Source of the DNA: Ktedonobacteraceae bacterium
GTDB taxonomy: Bacteria; Chloroflexota; Ktedonobacteria; Ktedonobacterales; Ktedonobacteraceae
Direction: 5' to 3'
Assembly (NCBI GenBank): GCA_035653615.1
Contig: DASRBN010000027.1
Span: 101,306-165,305, forward strand
Length of the DNA: 64,000 bases
The translations under genes were made by a program, and so were the position numbers. Position 1 is the stretch's first letter; each line of letters starts with the position of its first letter. This document shows, piece by piece, positions 33,692 through 42,173 of this stretch. The notes beneath the pieces were generated by a model. It was not told the origin of the DNA. It was given only the letters and a program-made list of their open reading frames with translations, and ran no database searches.

Positions 33692-34630
33692 GTGTTGAGT
33701 TTTCAACCCGCGCCGGGAATGCCGCTACGTATCGCATCAACGCGCTATGAATGTACCGCGCACCCACTCTTTGCTCACAGCGCCTTCATCATCGAGGGCA
33801 GCGAATCGTTCGTCTATCAACTGCGCGACCCGGCACGCAACACCCTCCATGCCCTCAAAGTCCTCAAGCCCTCCTATCGCGGTGAGTATATCGCCCGTCG
33901 TGCCATCGACCTGCGCCCTCACCACAATCAACCCGGCCTGCTCCTCTGCAATCGCATCTGCCTCACCACAGAAACAGCTCCTGACGCAATCAGCGTATTT
34001 CCCGACCTCCAGTATGCCATCTTCATGCCCTGGGTGGACGCGAGAAGCTGGTCTGGACTCATGCAGAACAAGGCCGCATCGGCAGCCTACCGCCCCGCAA
34101 ACGCTCGCACCCTCGCGCTCCAAACCGCTCGCGTCCTGCGCTACCTGGAAGCGCATCACCTCGCGCATACAGATATCGCGGGCAGCAATATTTTCCTCGC
34201 GCCCGGCCTCAACCAGGTCCAACTGCTTGATCTTGAAGGGATGTATTACGAAGGCGCCATCCCCCCGGCGCTGCCCAGCCGCGGTTCTCCAGGTTACCGG
34301 CATCCACGCTTGCCGGGCAACGGGCAGTATTGCCTTGCCGGCGACCGCTTTGCCGGAGCCATACTCCTGACCGAAATGCTCACCTGGTGCGATCCCGTTG
34401 TGCGCGCATTGATCGCAGACCAGAGCGAATCCCTCTTTCAACCCCAGCAACTGCAAACAATCGACAACCCTCTCTGGCAGGCAGTGCGTACCTCATTGTC
34501 CGCAATTGATGCCTCGCTCCTTGCCCTCTTCGACCAGGCGTGGGCCTCATCCCAACTGAGCGATTGCCCCGAATTTACGCGCTGGAACCAACACCTTGAG
34601 CGCATAGCCGCAGCCCCCATCACACGGTAA
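33692..34630 (+). CDS. Serine/threonine protein kinase-like protein
   Basis: 312 residues from GTG 33692 (AAAAGGAATT upstream). ATP-binding lysine is in LHALKVLKPSYRG, the catalytic loop is HLAHTDIAGSNIFL (HxDxxxxN, about residues 155-168), and the metal loop is DLEG in place of DFG (QLLDLEGMYYEG). SRGSPGYRHPRLP follows like an activation/P+1 loop. It has no membrane helix or sensor domain, so its input probably comes through the VWA protein encoded just upstream. Possible targets are the secretion proteins downstream and FHA proteins such as the ABC exporter at 5.7 kb (inference). Confidence 0.82.
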   Translation: MLSFQPAPGMPLRIASTRYECTAHPLFAHSAFIIEGSESFVYQLRDPARNTLHALKVLKPSYRGEYIARRAIDLRPHHNQPGLLLCNRICLTTETAPDAISVFPDLQYAIFMPWVDARSWSGLMQNKAASAAYRPANARTLALQTARVLRYLEAHHLAHTDIAGSNIFLAPGLNQVQLLDLEGMYYEGAIPPALPSRGSPGYRHPRLPGNGQYCLAGDRFAGAILLTEMLTWCDPVVRALIADQSESLFQPQQLQTIDNPLWQAVRTSLSAIDASLLALFDQAWASSQLSDCPEFTRWNQHLERIAAAPITR

Positions 34631-34665
34631 TATTTCACACAATGGTAGGAATCTTGTCCAAAACG

Positions 34666-34695
34666 TTGACTTTTTGACAGTTGATCGAGTAAAAT
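34666..34695 (+). promoter_or_regulatory. Promoter of the WXG100/EccC operon
   Basis: TTGACT (34666-34671) and TAAAAT (34690-34695) are 18 bases apart. The leader of about 125 bases contains a possible stem between TTTGCTAG (about 34729) and CTAGCAAA (about 34778). Confidence 0.5.
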
Positions 34696-34826
34696 CACAA
34701 TTGTTCAATCCTTCGTGGAGGGGGATTCTTTGCTAGTGAAAAAGCCCTATGCCGAATAATCGGCGCCTCACATTTCTAGCAAATTGATTTTTAGTTCGTA
34801 CAGTACCAATGAAAGGCAGGAATCTC

Positions 34827-35120
34827 ATGTCAGGTCGCATTATGGTAACCCCCGAGGAACTGCAACAGGCTTCCTCCCAGTTTAATGCCAAAGCCGCCGA
34901 ACTTGAACAGATGTTGCAATCTGTTCAGTCTCAGATCGAATCGCTGCGTTCAACATGGCAGGGCCAGGCCGCGGCTAATTTTGATGCTCTTATGGCCCAG
35001 TGGACGCAGGATGTGCAGGGCATTAACCAGGTTCTGAGCCAGGTCAGCCAGCATTTGAATCAGGCTTCTCACGCCTATTCCGATACCGATACCAGCATTG
35101 CGCGTGGTTTCCAGGCCTGA
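34827..35120 (+). CDS. WXG100-family secreted protein
   Basis: 97 residues from ATG 34827 (GGCAGGAATCTC upstream). It is a helical hairpin: helix 1 PEELQQASSQFNAKAAELEQ, the WxG turn in STWQGQAA (W44, G46), helix 2 ANFDALMAQWTQDVQGINQ. Length and motif are those of ESAT-6/EsxA-like proteins exported as dimers by type VII secretion. There is no signal peptide, as expected. It opens the operon with the YukD-like and EccC genes. Confidence 0.93.
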   Translation: MSGRIMVTPEELQQASSQFNAKAAELEQMLQSVQSQIESLRSTWQGQAAANFDALMAQWTQDVQGINQVLSQVSQHLNQASHAYSDTDTSIARGFQA

Positions 35121-35136
35121 TTATTCTTGATCAGGT

Positions 35137-35517
35137 ATGCAAACGCTGCTCGTTACAATTATCGGACCTCGCCGTACTATTGATCTGGAGATGCCGGGGG
35201 AAGTTCCGATCAGGGAATTGATACCGATCATTCTTGCTCTATGTGGGCCAACAGCTGTTTCTGGTCCACATAGCGACCCCTCGGTCTGGGGGCTTGGAGT
35301 AGTCGACGCGGATAGACCCCTGCCATCGTCCAGTTCTTTAAGTGCCGAGAAACTTGTCAATGGTACCATCTTGCAGCTGCAAGAGCTGTCAGCATGGAGC
35401 GCTAACCGGCGTGTACACAAAAAAGCGTTCATGCCCAGGACCATTACTCCTACACCGGCAACCGGCGGCATTGGAGTAAGATGGAGCAAAGACGGCCTCC
35501 TCAATGGAAGCGGATAG
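35137..35517 (+). CDS. YukD/EsaB-like ubiquitin-fold protein
   Basis: 126 residues, 16 bases after the WXG100 gene. Residues 1-90 follow the small ubiquitin-like fold of YukD/EsaB and the N-terminus of EccD (LLVTIIGPRRTIDLEMPGEV, a middle helix IRELIPIILAL, ending NGTILQLQEL). The rest is a basic, probably flexible tail. Such proteins are cytosolic components or regulators of type VII systems; no EccD-type membrane domain is attached here. Confidence 0.75.
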   Translation: MQTLLVTIIGPRRTIDLEMPGEVPIRELIPIILALCGPTAVSGPHSDPSVWGLGVVDADRPLPSSSSLSAEKLVNGTILQLQELSAWSANRRVHKKAFMPRTITPTPATGGIGVRWSKDGLLNGSG

Positions 35518-35532
35518 AAAGAGCGAATCTCA

Positions 35533-38500
35533 ATGCAGGGCACAACATTTTACCGGCTTGCCAGAGAATATCCTCCCCGCCTGCCCGACCATGAGATACT
35601 CATCAGCCCGCCGCCTGTATTCCAGGCTCCTCAATCAAATGGTGCGGCCTGGCTGCAATCGCTTATTCCTCTCGTTATTGGCAGCCTGGGCTCGCTTGTC
35701 CTCTTTGTCGTCTCTCGTGATAATCCCGTCATCATCTATGCCATGATCGGCGTCCTGCTGCTCTCCGCCGGCCTCACCGTTGGCATGCGCCTATGGATGC
35801 AGGTCTCGGTGAAAAAACAGCAGCGCGCCCAGTACCAGGCCTATCGCGAATCCCTCGCCTTGCAAGCCGCCGAACTGCGTACCATTGCCGCGAAGCAACG
35901 CCAGGTCAGCCGCCAGCTGTATCCCGATCCAGAGCAAATTGTAGAGATCGTCGACCAGCGCATCAGTTTATGGGAACGCCGCGCTGAGGATGCCGACTTT
36001 CTCGATGTACGCATCGGCACCGCCTGTGTTCCCCTCTGCTGTCCTGTGCATCTCAATCTGGGGAGTGATCCTATGGGAGCGCACATGGCTAGAAAAAATT
36101 TCGATCCCGATTTGCTTGCGGAAGCAGAACGGCTCGTCAGTACCTATAAAGAACTGGGAAACGAACCGTTTGTCGTATCACTGCGCACCGCCGGCACCCT
36201 CTCTATTACCGGCCCCTCTACAGCCACTCGCTCTCTTACACGCGCCATCCTCTGCCAGCTTTCCGCGTTCCAGGCCCCGGAAGATGTCTCCATCATGACC
36301 TATGCTCCCGCAGAGGCCCTACAGCACTGGAGCTGGCTCAAGTGGCTACCACATGCCCGCCGCCTCCGGCAGGTCAAGATCGACAAACAGCGGGCATCCG
36401 AACCCCTCTACCTGCTTGCCTCAACGCTTGATGAGTATCGCGACCTTCTTAACACCCAGATACTTCCCGAGCTGGCACGCCGCCGTGAAACTCCAGAGGA
36501 GAAGCAGCAGGGAGCCGAACAACAGGTCGTCAAACCGCACTTTATTCTCATCTTCGATGGCTTCACGCCGCGTCTGCTTGCCCAGATTCCCGAACTTGAT
36601 GATCTATTTCGCAACGCCGCCAGGCTCGCCGTTACCATCATCTGTCTTGTTGACGGTCATGCCACCGAGCCATTCACACGCCAGGCGCGCATCTCCATCT
36701 CGCCAGATCGCAAGCTCACATTCGAGCAAACCATGTATGGCGGGAAAAGGGTAGAGCATATTCAGGCCGACGGGTGCAGCGTGCAAATCTGCGAACGCAT
36801 CGCCCGCGCTCAGGCCCCGCTCACCCTTGCCGATAAAGGCAATGTCCTCGACCTTTCACAGGATGTGCGCCTGCTTGACCTCCTGCACATACGCGCTCTG
36901 GATGATATCCAGGTGCCTGCCGTCTGGAAGCCGCGCGCCAGGAAAGAGGTTCTCAATATTCCCATCGGTTCTCGTGCCAATGGTGAGCCGCTTTACCTCG
37001 ACCTGAAGGAAAGCGCCGAGAAAGGCATGGGCCCGCATGGCCTGATTATCGGCACCACTGGCTCCGGCAAAAGCGAACTGCTGCGCACCATCGTCACCAG
37101 CCTGGCCCTCACCCATGATCCCGAAACCGTCAACCTGGTACTCGTCGATTTCAAAGGCGGTGCCTCCTTTGCCGAACTCGCCGCCCTCCCTCACGTCGCG
37201 GGCGTCATCACCAACCTGCAAAATGACCTCCGGCTCATTGATCGCATCTACGCCTCCCTCCAGGGTGAGTATACTCGTCGCCAGCGTGTCCTGCACGAAG
37301 CTGGCAAGCTGGACAACATACGCGAGTATCACATCAGGCGCCAATCGCATCCCGAAATGTTGCCTCTTCCCCATCTCATCATCATCGTCGATGAGTTCGC
37401 CCAGTTGATCAGCAATCGCCCCGAATTCCTCGATCTCTTCATCTCAATCGGCCAGGTTGGGCGCAGTCTCGGCATGCACTTGCTGCTCGCAACCCAGCGC
37501 CTCGAAGAGGGCCGTCTCAAGGGACTCGAAAGCTACCTGCACTATCGTATCTGCCTGCGCACATTCAACAAAGCCGAAAGTACCACCGTCATCGGCAACT
37601 CCAACGCCTATTACCTCCCTTCTATTCCTGGCGTTGGCTACATCAAGACCGGGTCAACAGACAGCGAGCTTTTCAAAACCGCCCTGATCTCTTCACCCTA
37701 CCTGCCTGAAAAGAAGCATCGTTCGCCCGCAGCCTTTATTCGTGAATTTACCTCTACCGGCCAGCTCGTTCCCCTCTCCATCTTGTATGGACTCTCCACC
37801 GGGTCTTTTATCACCAGCAAAGATGGAGTCGATACGCTTTCAACCGAAATGGATATCGTCATCAGACGCCTGGCTCAGGGCGCAGCCGCGGCCCGTTTGC
37901 CGCGCGTCTATCAGGTATGGCTTCCTCCTTTGCCGCCAAACCTGCGCCTCGAAGCAGTGCTCGACCGTGCCAGGCTTTATACGGCACAGGGGACAGATAA
38001 TAACGGCCATACGCAGTATATTCCTCTGGATGGAGGCGCGTGGCGAAGAGAGCCGCCTTTTGGTATGCTCAGCACCCCTGTAGGACTGCTGGATAAGCCG
38101 CGCGAGCAGGAACAGGTTCCCTTATTGCTTGACTTCTCAGGCTCTGGTGGTCATCTCGCCATTATTGGCGCTCCTCAATCGGGCAAAAGCACGCTCTTGC
38201 GCACCATTATCGCCTCGTTCATGGTCACGCATACGCCGCGTGCTGTCCAATTCTATTGTATCGACCTTGGCGGAGGCTCCCTGCGTATCTTCCAGAATAC
38301 GCCGCATGTCGGTGATATTTGCAGTGACCCCCGCCACGAGGGAGAGAAGATACGCCGCATGGTTCGCCAGATGCGCAAGATCATCGAAGACCGCGCCTTC
38401 CAGTTTCGTGAGTGGCGCGTGGATACTATCAATATGTACCGCTTGCGCCGCCAGGAGGGTGAATTTGCCACCGAGCCATTTGGTGATGTCTTTCTGGTCA

Positions 38501-39663
38501 TCGACAACCTCGGTCAACTCCAACGTGACTTCGAGCAGCTGGACCCTGATATCACCGAGATCATCGCCAACGGCCTCAATTACGGCGTGCATGTCATCCT
38601 GGCCACCAATCGCCGTGCCGAGATTCGCCCTAAAGTCTCCGATAACATCGGTACCTATATGGAACTCTACATCAATGATCCCGGTGAGTCCCTTTTCGGC
38701 AAGGCCCTGGCTGCCTCCATACCCCCTGGCGTTCCTGGCCGGGGCCTCTTCAAGGATGCGTTGCAGGAGAAGCTCCAGTTCCAGGCCGCGCTGCCCTGGA
38801 TCAACAGCCGCAATGGCACGATGCAAGACAGCCTGGAGGCGCTTGTCCGGCGGGTGAGCAGGGCATGGACCGGTAAATTCGCCCCGCCTGTCCGTTTGCT
38901 CCCGGCCAGTGTCGGATGGCAGGATATTCCGTCCGTCTCCTCCTGGCATTCGGGCGTGCCGGTGGGACTCGATGAATTCCGTCTCGATCCCGTCTACATC
39001 GATCTCATGTCCGGCGACCCCCATTTCCTCATCTATGGGGATACGGAATGCGGCAAAACCACTTTCCTGCGTACCTGGATGGTAGGCCTCAAAAAACGCT
39101 ATAGCTCTCAGGAGGCGCAGTTCGTCATCGTCGATTACCGCAAAAATCTGCTCGATCTCGCCGAGGGTGACTACCTCTTCGCCTACACCTGCACGCAGCA
39201 GATGGTGAAGGATGCTGTCGATAAACTGAAAAAAGAACTTGAAAAGCGCGTCCCGTCGGGTGGAGCGCTCTCACTCGAGCAATTGCGCAAGCCGCAGAAA
39301 TGGACAGGGCCGCATTACTTCGTCTTTGTTGATGATTATGAATCGGTCGTTGGCGCCACAGGCAGTCCATTGGCCCCATTGCTCGATATGCTGCTCAATG
39401 GGCATGATCTTGGATTGCACCTGATCATTGCGCGGCGCGTTGGAGGCGCCAGTCGCGCGGCTTTTGAGTCTATCCTGCAGCGCTTGAGAGAAATGAGCAG
39501 CCCCGGTTTGATTATGAGCGGTGACCCACAGGAGGGTGCCTTGATTGGCACTCAACGTGCCAGCGTACAACCTCCGGGCCGCGGCTATTATATCCGGCGC
39601 AACCAGCCCCCAACGTTGATACAGGGAATTTTGACCGCGCCGGAACTCATGCAAGTGAATTAG
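35533..39663 (+). CDS. eccC: Type VII secretion ATPase EccC (three FtsK/SpoIIIE-type domains)
   Basis: 1376 residues. Two membrane helices near 40-61 and 64-89, then a cytosolic part with three P-loop domains: GTTGSGKSELL (about 507), GAPQSGKSTLL (about 877) and GDTECGKTTFL (about 1167). The first has a clear Walker B, LIIIVDEFAQLIS (about 614). The entry region (NPVIIYAMIG, LISLWERR-like, DADFLDVRIG) resembles actinobacterial EccCa, and no FHA domains precede it as in firmicute EssC. It is a single chain, not split into Ca and Cb. It is the motor and substrate receptor of the secretion system. No EccB, EccD, EccE or MycP is seen in the window, so the membrane pore is encoded elsewhere or differs. 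Confidence 0.94.
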   Translation: MQGTTFYRLAREYPPRLPDHEILISPPPVFQAPQSNGAAWLQSLIPLVIGSLGSLVLFVVSRDNPVIIYAMIGVLLLSAGLTVGMRLWMQVSVKKQQRAQYQAYRESLALQAAELRTIAAKQRQVSRQLYPDPEQIVEIVDQRISLWERRAEDADFLDVRIGTACVPLCCPVHLNLGSDPMGAHMARKNFDPDLLAEAERLVSTYKELGNEPFVVSLRTAGTLSITGPSTATRSLTRAILCQLSAFQAPEDVSIMTYAPAEALQHWSWLKWLPHARRLRQVKIDKQRASEPLYLLASTLDEYRDLLNTQILPELARRRETPEEKQQGAEQQVVKPHFILIFDGFTPRLLAQIPELDDLFRNAARLAVTIICLVDGHATEPFTRQARISISPDRKLTFEQTMYGGKRVEHIQADGCSVQICERIARAQAPLTLADKGNVLDLSQDVRLLDLLHIRALDDIQVPAVWKPRARKEVLNIPIGSRANGEPLYLDLKESAEKGMGPHGLIIGTTGSGKSELLRTIVTSLALTHDPETVNLVLVDFKGGASFAELAALPHVAGVITNLQNDLRLIDRIYASLQGEYTRRQRVLHEAGKLDNIREYHIRRQSHPEMLPLPHLIIIVDEFAQLISNRPEFLDLFISIGQVGRSLGMHLLLATQRLEEGRLKGLESYLHYRICLRTFNKAESTTVIGNSNAYYLPSIPGVGYIKTGSTDSELFKTALISSPYLPEKKHRSPAAFIREFTSTGQLVPLSILYGLSTGSFITSKDGVDTLSTEMDIVIRRLAQGAAAARLPRVYQVWLPPLPPNLRLEAVLDRARLYTAQGTDNNGHTQYIPLDGGAWRREPPFGMLSTPVGLLDKPREQEQVPLLLDFSGSGGHLAIIGAPQSGKSTLLRTIIASFMVTHTPRAVQFYCIDLGGGSLRIFQNTPHVGDICSDPRHEGEKIRRMVRQMRKIIEDRAFQFREWRVDTINMYRLRRQEGEFATEPFGDVFLVIDNLGQLQRDFEQLDPDITEIIANGLNYGVHVILATNRRAEIRPKVSDNIGTYMELYINDPGESLFGKALAASIPPGVPGRGLFKDALQEKLQFQAALPWINSRNGTMQDSLEALVRRVSRAWTGKFAPPVRLLPASVGWQDIPSVSSWHSGVPVGLDEFRLDPVYIDLMSGDPHFLIYGDTECGKTTFLRTWMVGLKKRYSSQEAQFVIVDYRKNLLDLAEGDYLFAYTCTQQMVKDAVDKLKKELEKRVPSGGALSLEQLRKPQKWTGPHYFVFVDDYESVVGATGSPLAPLLDMLLNGHDLGLHLIIARRVGGASRAAFESILQRLREMSSPGLIMSGDPQEGALIGTQRASVQPPGRGYYIRRNQPPTLIQGILTAPELMQVN

Positions 39664-39676
39664 GAGGGAAAACACA

Positions 39677-39976
39677 ATGTCTGTCGAAGGAACCCATATT
39701 GATATTACCCCCGCGCACCTGCGCGATACCGCATCCCTTTTCTATAAGGCCTCGCAAGATACATTTCTTCTGCTGGAGGACCTCAATAGGACCGCGCAAC
39801 AACTCATCGATGATATGTATACCGAACTGCACCAGTCACCCGGTGCTCTCCAGGTGCTTTGCAGCCGCTGGCGTGAGGCCACTCTCAGCCTCAGCAACGC
39901 GCTTGAACTGGTAGCGAAGAATCTCACTGTGGCCGCCGACAATTTCGAGGCAACGGACCGCACCGTTATGCCGTAG
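39677..39976 (+). CDS. WXG100-like protein without WxG turn
   Basis: 99 residues, 13 bases after eccC with AGGAGGGAAAACACA before the ATG. A helical protein of the right size for the superfamily, but the turn reads SRWREAT, so W is kept and glycine is lost. It could pair with the WXG protein or the effector that follows (39996), as LXG and WXG partners do. Function is inferred from position and length. Confidence 0.65.
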   Translation: MSVEGTHIDITPAHLRDTASLFYKASQDTFLLLEDLNRTAQQLIDDMYTELHQSPGALQVLCSRWREATLSLSNALELVAKNLTVAADNFEATDRTVMP

Positions 39977-39995
39977 GGAAGCAGAGGAGAAAAAC

Positions 39996-40994
39996 ATGGC
40001 AGACAGCGCAAAATTGGCATATATAGCAGGTGAACTGCAATCCAGGGCTGGCACCTTCACCAACGCCGCCGAGTCCTTGCGACAGCAGGCCACTCGGCTC
40101 AACTGGGCCTCGCAGGGGCTTACAAATGGCTCCTGGGCCGGGCAAGGCAGCCAGGCTTTTCAGAACGCCTGGAACCTCTACCACCGCGACACCACCCGGG
40201 CTGCCGACGCCCTTGATAGCACCGCTCAAACCCTTACCACCTTAGCCGGTCGTCTCAATGCACAGGTGCAGGCCCTGTACCATGCTCAGGAACTCGCGGC
40301 AATCGGTATGGGCGCGGCAGCCGCCATCGCTACCGCTGCGGCGGAAGTAGCGATCTTCAGCGCCGACTTTGAAATAGGCTCCATACTTGATGCCATCACC
40401 GGCGGCATACAGGTAAGCAACGAGCTGCTTACTTTGCTCGAAAATCCGGGAGTGCAGTCGGGTATCAACGACTTCCTTTCCTCGTGGGAATATGATCCCG
40501 GCGAGGGAAAGGTCGGCTTTAGTGCCGATGGCTCCATCTGGCAACCGGTAGAAGATAAGAGCGCTGGAAATTTTGATGGCGTTCCCACCAGTAACGACTT
40601 ATCAGTCAAGGTCGGCTATAGCAAACTTGATCTGGGCATAGAGCCAGGAGATAATGGAGAGACAGACGTAGCTTTCGGCGGTGAGCTCGCGCTGTTGAAC
40701 ATCTCCGATGAAGCCCGTCTTGGCAATGAAAACCTCGGCTTAACCGGCAGCTCAGAAACGGAGGCGCTGGGCGTTGATGGTGAACTCGGCTGGCACGATA
40801 ACTCTCTGGGCGCGACAATCGGGGGAACCTGGATCTCCGAAACGGGTAGCGTTGGAGCGAATATTGGCGGTATAAATGTAGGAGTGAATGGTACCATTGG
40901 CCTGAAAGCAGAGCTTGGATTCGAGATAGGCGAACATACAGAAATCAAATTACCTTTCATCTCGTTCGGTTTCTCAATTGGTAAGGCTCTGTAA
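39996..40994 (+). CDS. WXG100-fused candidate type VII effector
   Basis: 332 residues. Residues 1-95 are a WXG100 module (W47-A-G49 within NGSWAGQGSQAFQNAWNLYH). A hydrophobic alanine-rich stretch (about 100-125) is followed by a C-terminal domain of about 200 residues rich in glycine and alternating hydrophobics (GATIGGTWISETGSVGANIG, GTIGLKAELGFEIGEHTEIK, LPFISFGFSIGKAL). The layout, secretion head plus variable beta-rich tail, is that of polymorphic secreted effectors; the tail has no fold I can name and might insert in membranes. The head is 78 percent identical (49 of 63) to the truncated copy at 41902. Confidence 0.75.
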   Translation: MADSAKLAYIAGELQSRAGTFTNAAESLRQQATRLNWASQGLTNGSWAGQGSQAFQNAWNLYHRDTTRAADALDSTAQTLTTLAGRLNAQVQALYHAQELAAIGMGAAAAIATAAAEVAIFSADFEIGSILDAITGGIQVSNELLTLLENPGVQSGINDFLSSWEYDPGEGKVGFSADGSIWQPVEDKSAGNFDGVPTSNDLSVKVGYSKLDLGIEPGDNGETDVAFGGELALLNISDEARLGNENLGLTGSSETEALGVDGELGWHDNSLGATIGGTWISETGSVGANIGGINVGVNGTIGLKAELGFEIGEHTEIKLPFISFGFSIGKAL

Positions 40995-41002
40995 CCACCC
41001 TG

Positions 41003-41028
41003 TAGGGACAGCGCCTTGTGCCTGTCCT
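41003..41028. repeat. TAGGGACAG family repeat copy
   Basis: TAGGGACAGCGCCTTGTGCC then TGTCC in the gap between the candidate effector and the next gene. Confidence 0.5.
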
Positions 41029-41072
41029 ATCCAACTTGCGCCATCCTTCTATTGGAGAGAAAAGGTACTCAA

Positions 41073-41888
41073 ATGAACGAACTATTCCTGAATCAAGCCG
41101 AATTACTTGCCGCGTTGGATGCCGTCTCCGCGCGGGCGCTGGTCAGCATCAGCCGGGAGAAGCTGTTTCCCACGGATATAGATGAACGCAGGACTGTCCT
41201 CGAACGAGGAACAGAGTCCCTGAAGCAGCGCGGGATGCTCCGCGTCGATACAGATAACAAGGCTGTGCTGGACGCGCAACTCGCCACCATCATCAGCACC
41301 ATGGCATTTCCGCGTATAGCTATCGCCGTTGTCACGAATGATCAGCAGGCCGGTCTGAGGCTCCTCTGGTTCTATCAGGCCAGAGACCATATCATTGAAC
41401 ACGGCCTCACCCGCCAGAGACAACATCACATCACCGAAGTACCGGATGTGAGCGCTCTGATTGCGCGCATCCAGGCATTTCTTGCCGTAAAGCCTGCCTC
41501 GAACGTCGTTTCCGGAGCGGGGCCAGAGGCAAGCCTGGAGATGGAGCAGGAAGTATTCTTTACCGTGAAGCGACTCGCCGAGCAACACGAGCTTGAACGC
41601 GCAAAAGAGCTATTGCTTAACTGCGGGTTTGCTGCCGGCGACGCAAATGCGCTATTACAAGTACTCGAGCAGCCGCTGGCGGCGGGCAACATCGCTATTT
41701 TGCGCTGCGCTCCTGAGAGCGAAACCATCGTTGACGGGCGCAATCTTGCCCTGTTGCAAGATGGACGCGCCGCCTGGTCCGCGCGGCAAAAAGTGCCAGG
41801 GGAGCCGGTGCTGGTAGTGGAAACAACCGCCGCAACAGCCATCAAAGAACAATTACGCGCGTACCTGGAAGAATTAGCTCAGGTGTAA
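41073..41888 (+). CDS. Unrecognised protein in the secretion locus (possible chaperone or immunity)
   Basis: 271 residues from ATG 41073. I do not recognise the family. The first 60 residues look like a winged-helix or helical module (LLAALDAVSARALVSISREK), then strands IAIAVVTNDQQAG and LRLLWFYQARD, a middle helical part, and end strands IAILRCAPESETIVDGRNLA and EPVLVVETTAATAI. The two-part alpha/beta plan and place beside a WXG-fused effector recall the EspG-type chaperones of ESX systems or a cognate immunity protein, but there is no sequence proof. Confidence 0.6.
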   Translation: MNELFLNQAELLAALDAVSARALVSISREKLFPTDIDERRTVLERGTESLKQRGMLRVDTDNKAVLDAQLATIISTMAFPRIAIAVVTNDQQAGLRLLWFYQARDHIIEHGLTRQRQHHITEVPDVSALIARIQAFLAVKPASNVVSGAGPEASLEMEQEVFFTVKRLAEQHELERAKELLLNCGFAAGDANALLQVLEQPLAAGNIAILRCAPESETIVDGRNLALLQDGRAAWSARQKVPGEPVLVVETTAATAIKEQLRAYLEELAQV

Positions 41889-41901
41889 AGGTAAAAGTAA
41901 G

Positions 41902-42153
41902 ATGGCAGATATAGGAAAATTGGAATATATTGCGGGTGAACTGCGCAGCAAGGCAGGTAAGTTCACCGGGGCTGCGGAAACACTGCGGCAGCAAGCAACA
42001 CAACTGAACTGGGCTGCGAGCAACCTGGCAAATGGCTCCTGGTCGGGACAGGGCAGCCAGGCTTTCCAGAATGCCTGGAACCTCTATCACTACCAGAGCA
42101 TATTGGAATTTTTCACCCCGTTTTCAATGGCTTACAAAGATCTGACCCATTGA
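41902..42153 (+). pseudogene. Truncated WXG effector head
   Basis: 83 residues. The first 63 are 49/63 identical to the head of the candidate effector at 39996, including W-S-G. After NAWNLYH the sequence breaks into an unrelated 20-residue tail and stops. Either an effector whose toxin part was deleted, or the short orphan left by an exchange of C-terminal cassettes. A small secreted WXG protein remains possible. Confidence 0.65.
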
Positions 42154-42173
42154 TAAAATAAGGAATTTGTTGC

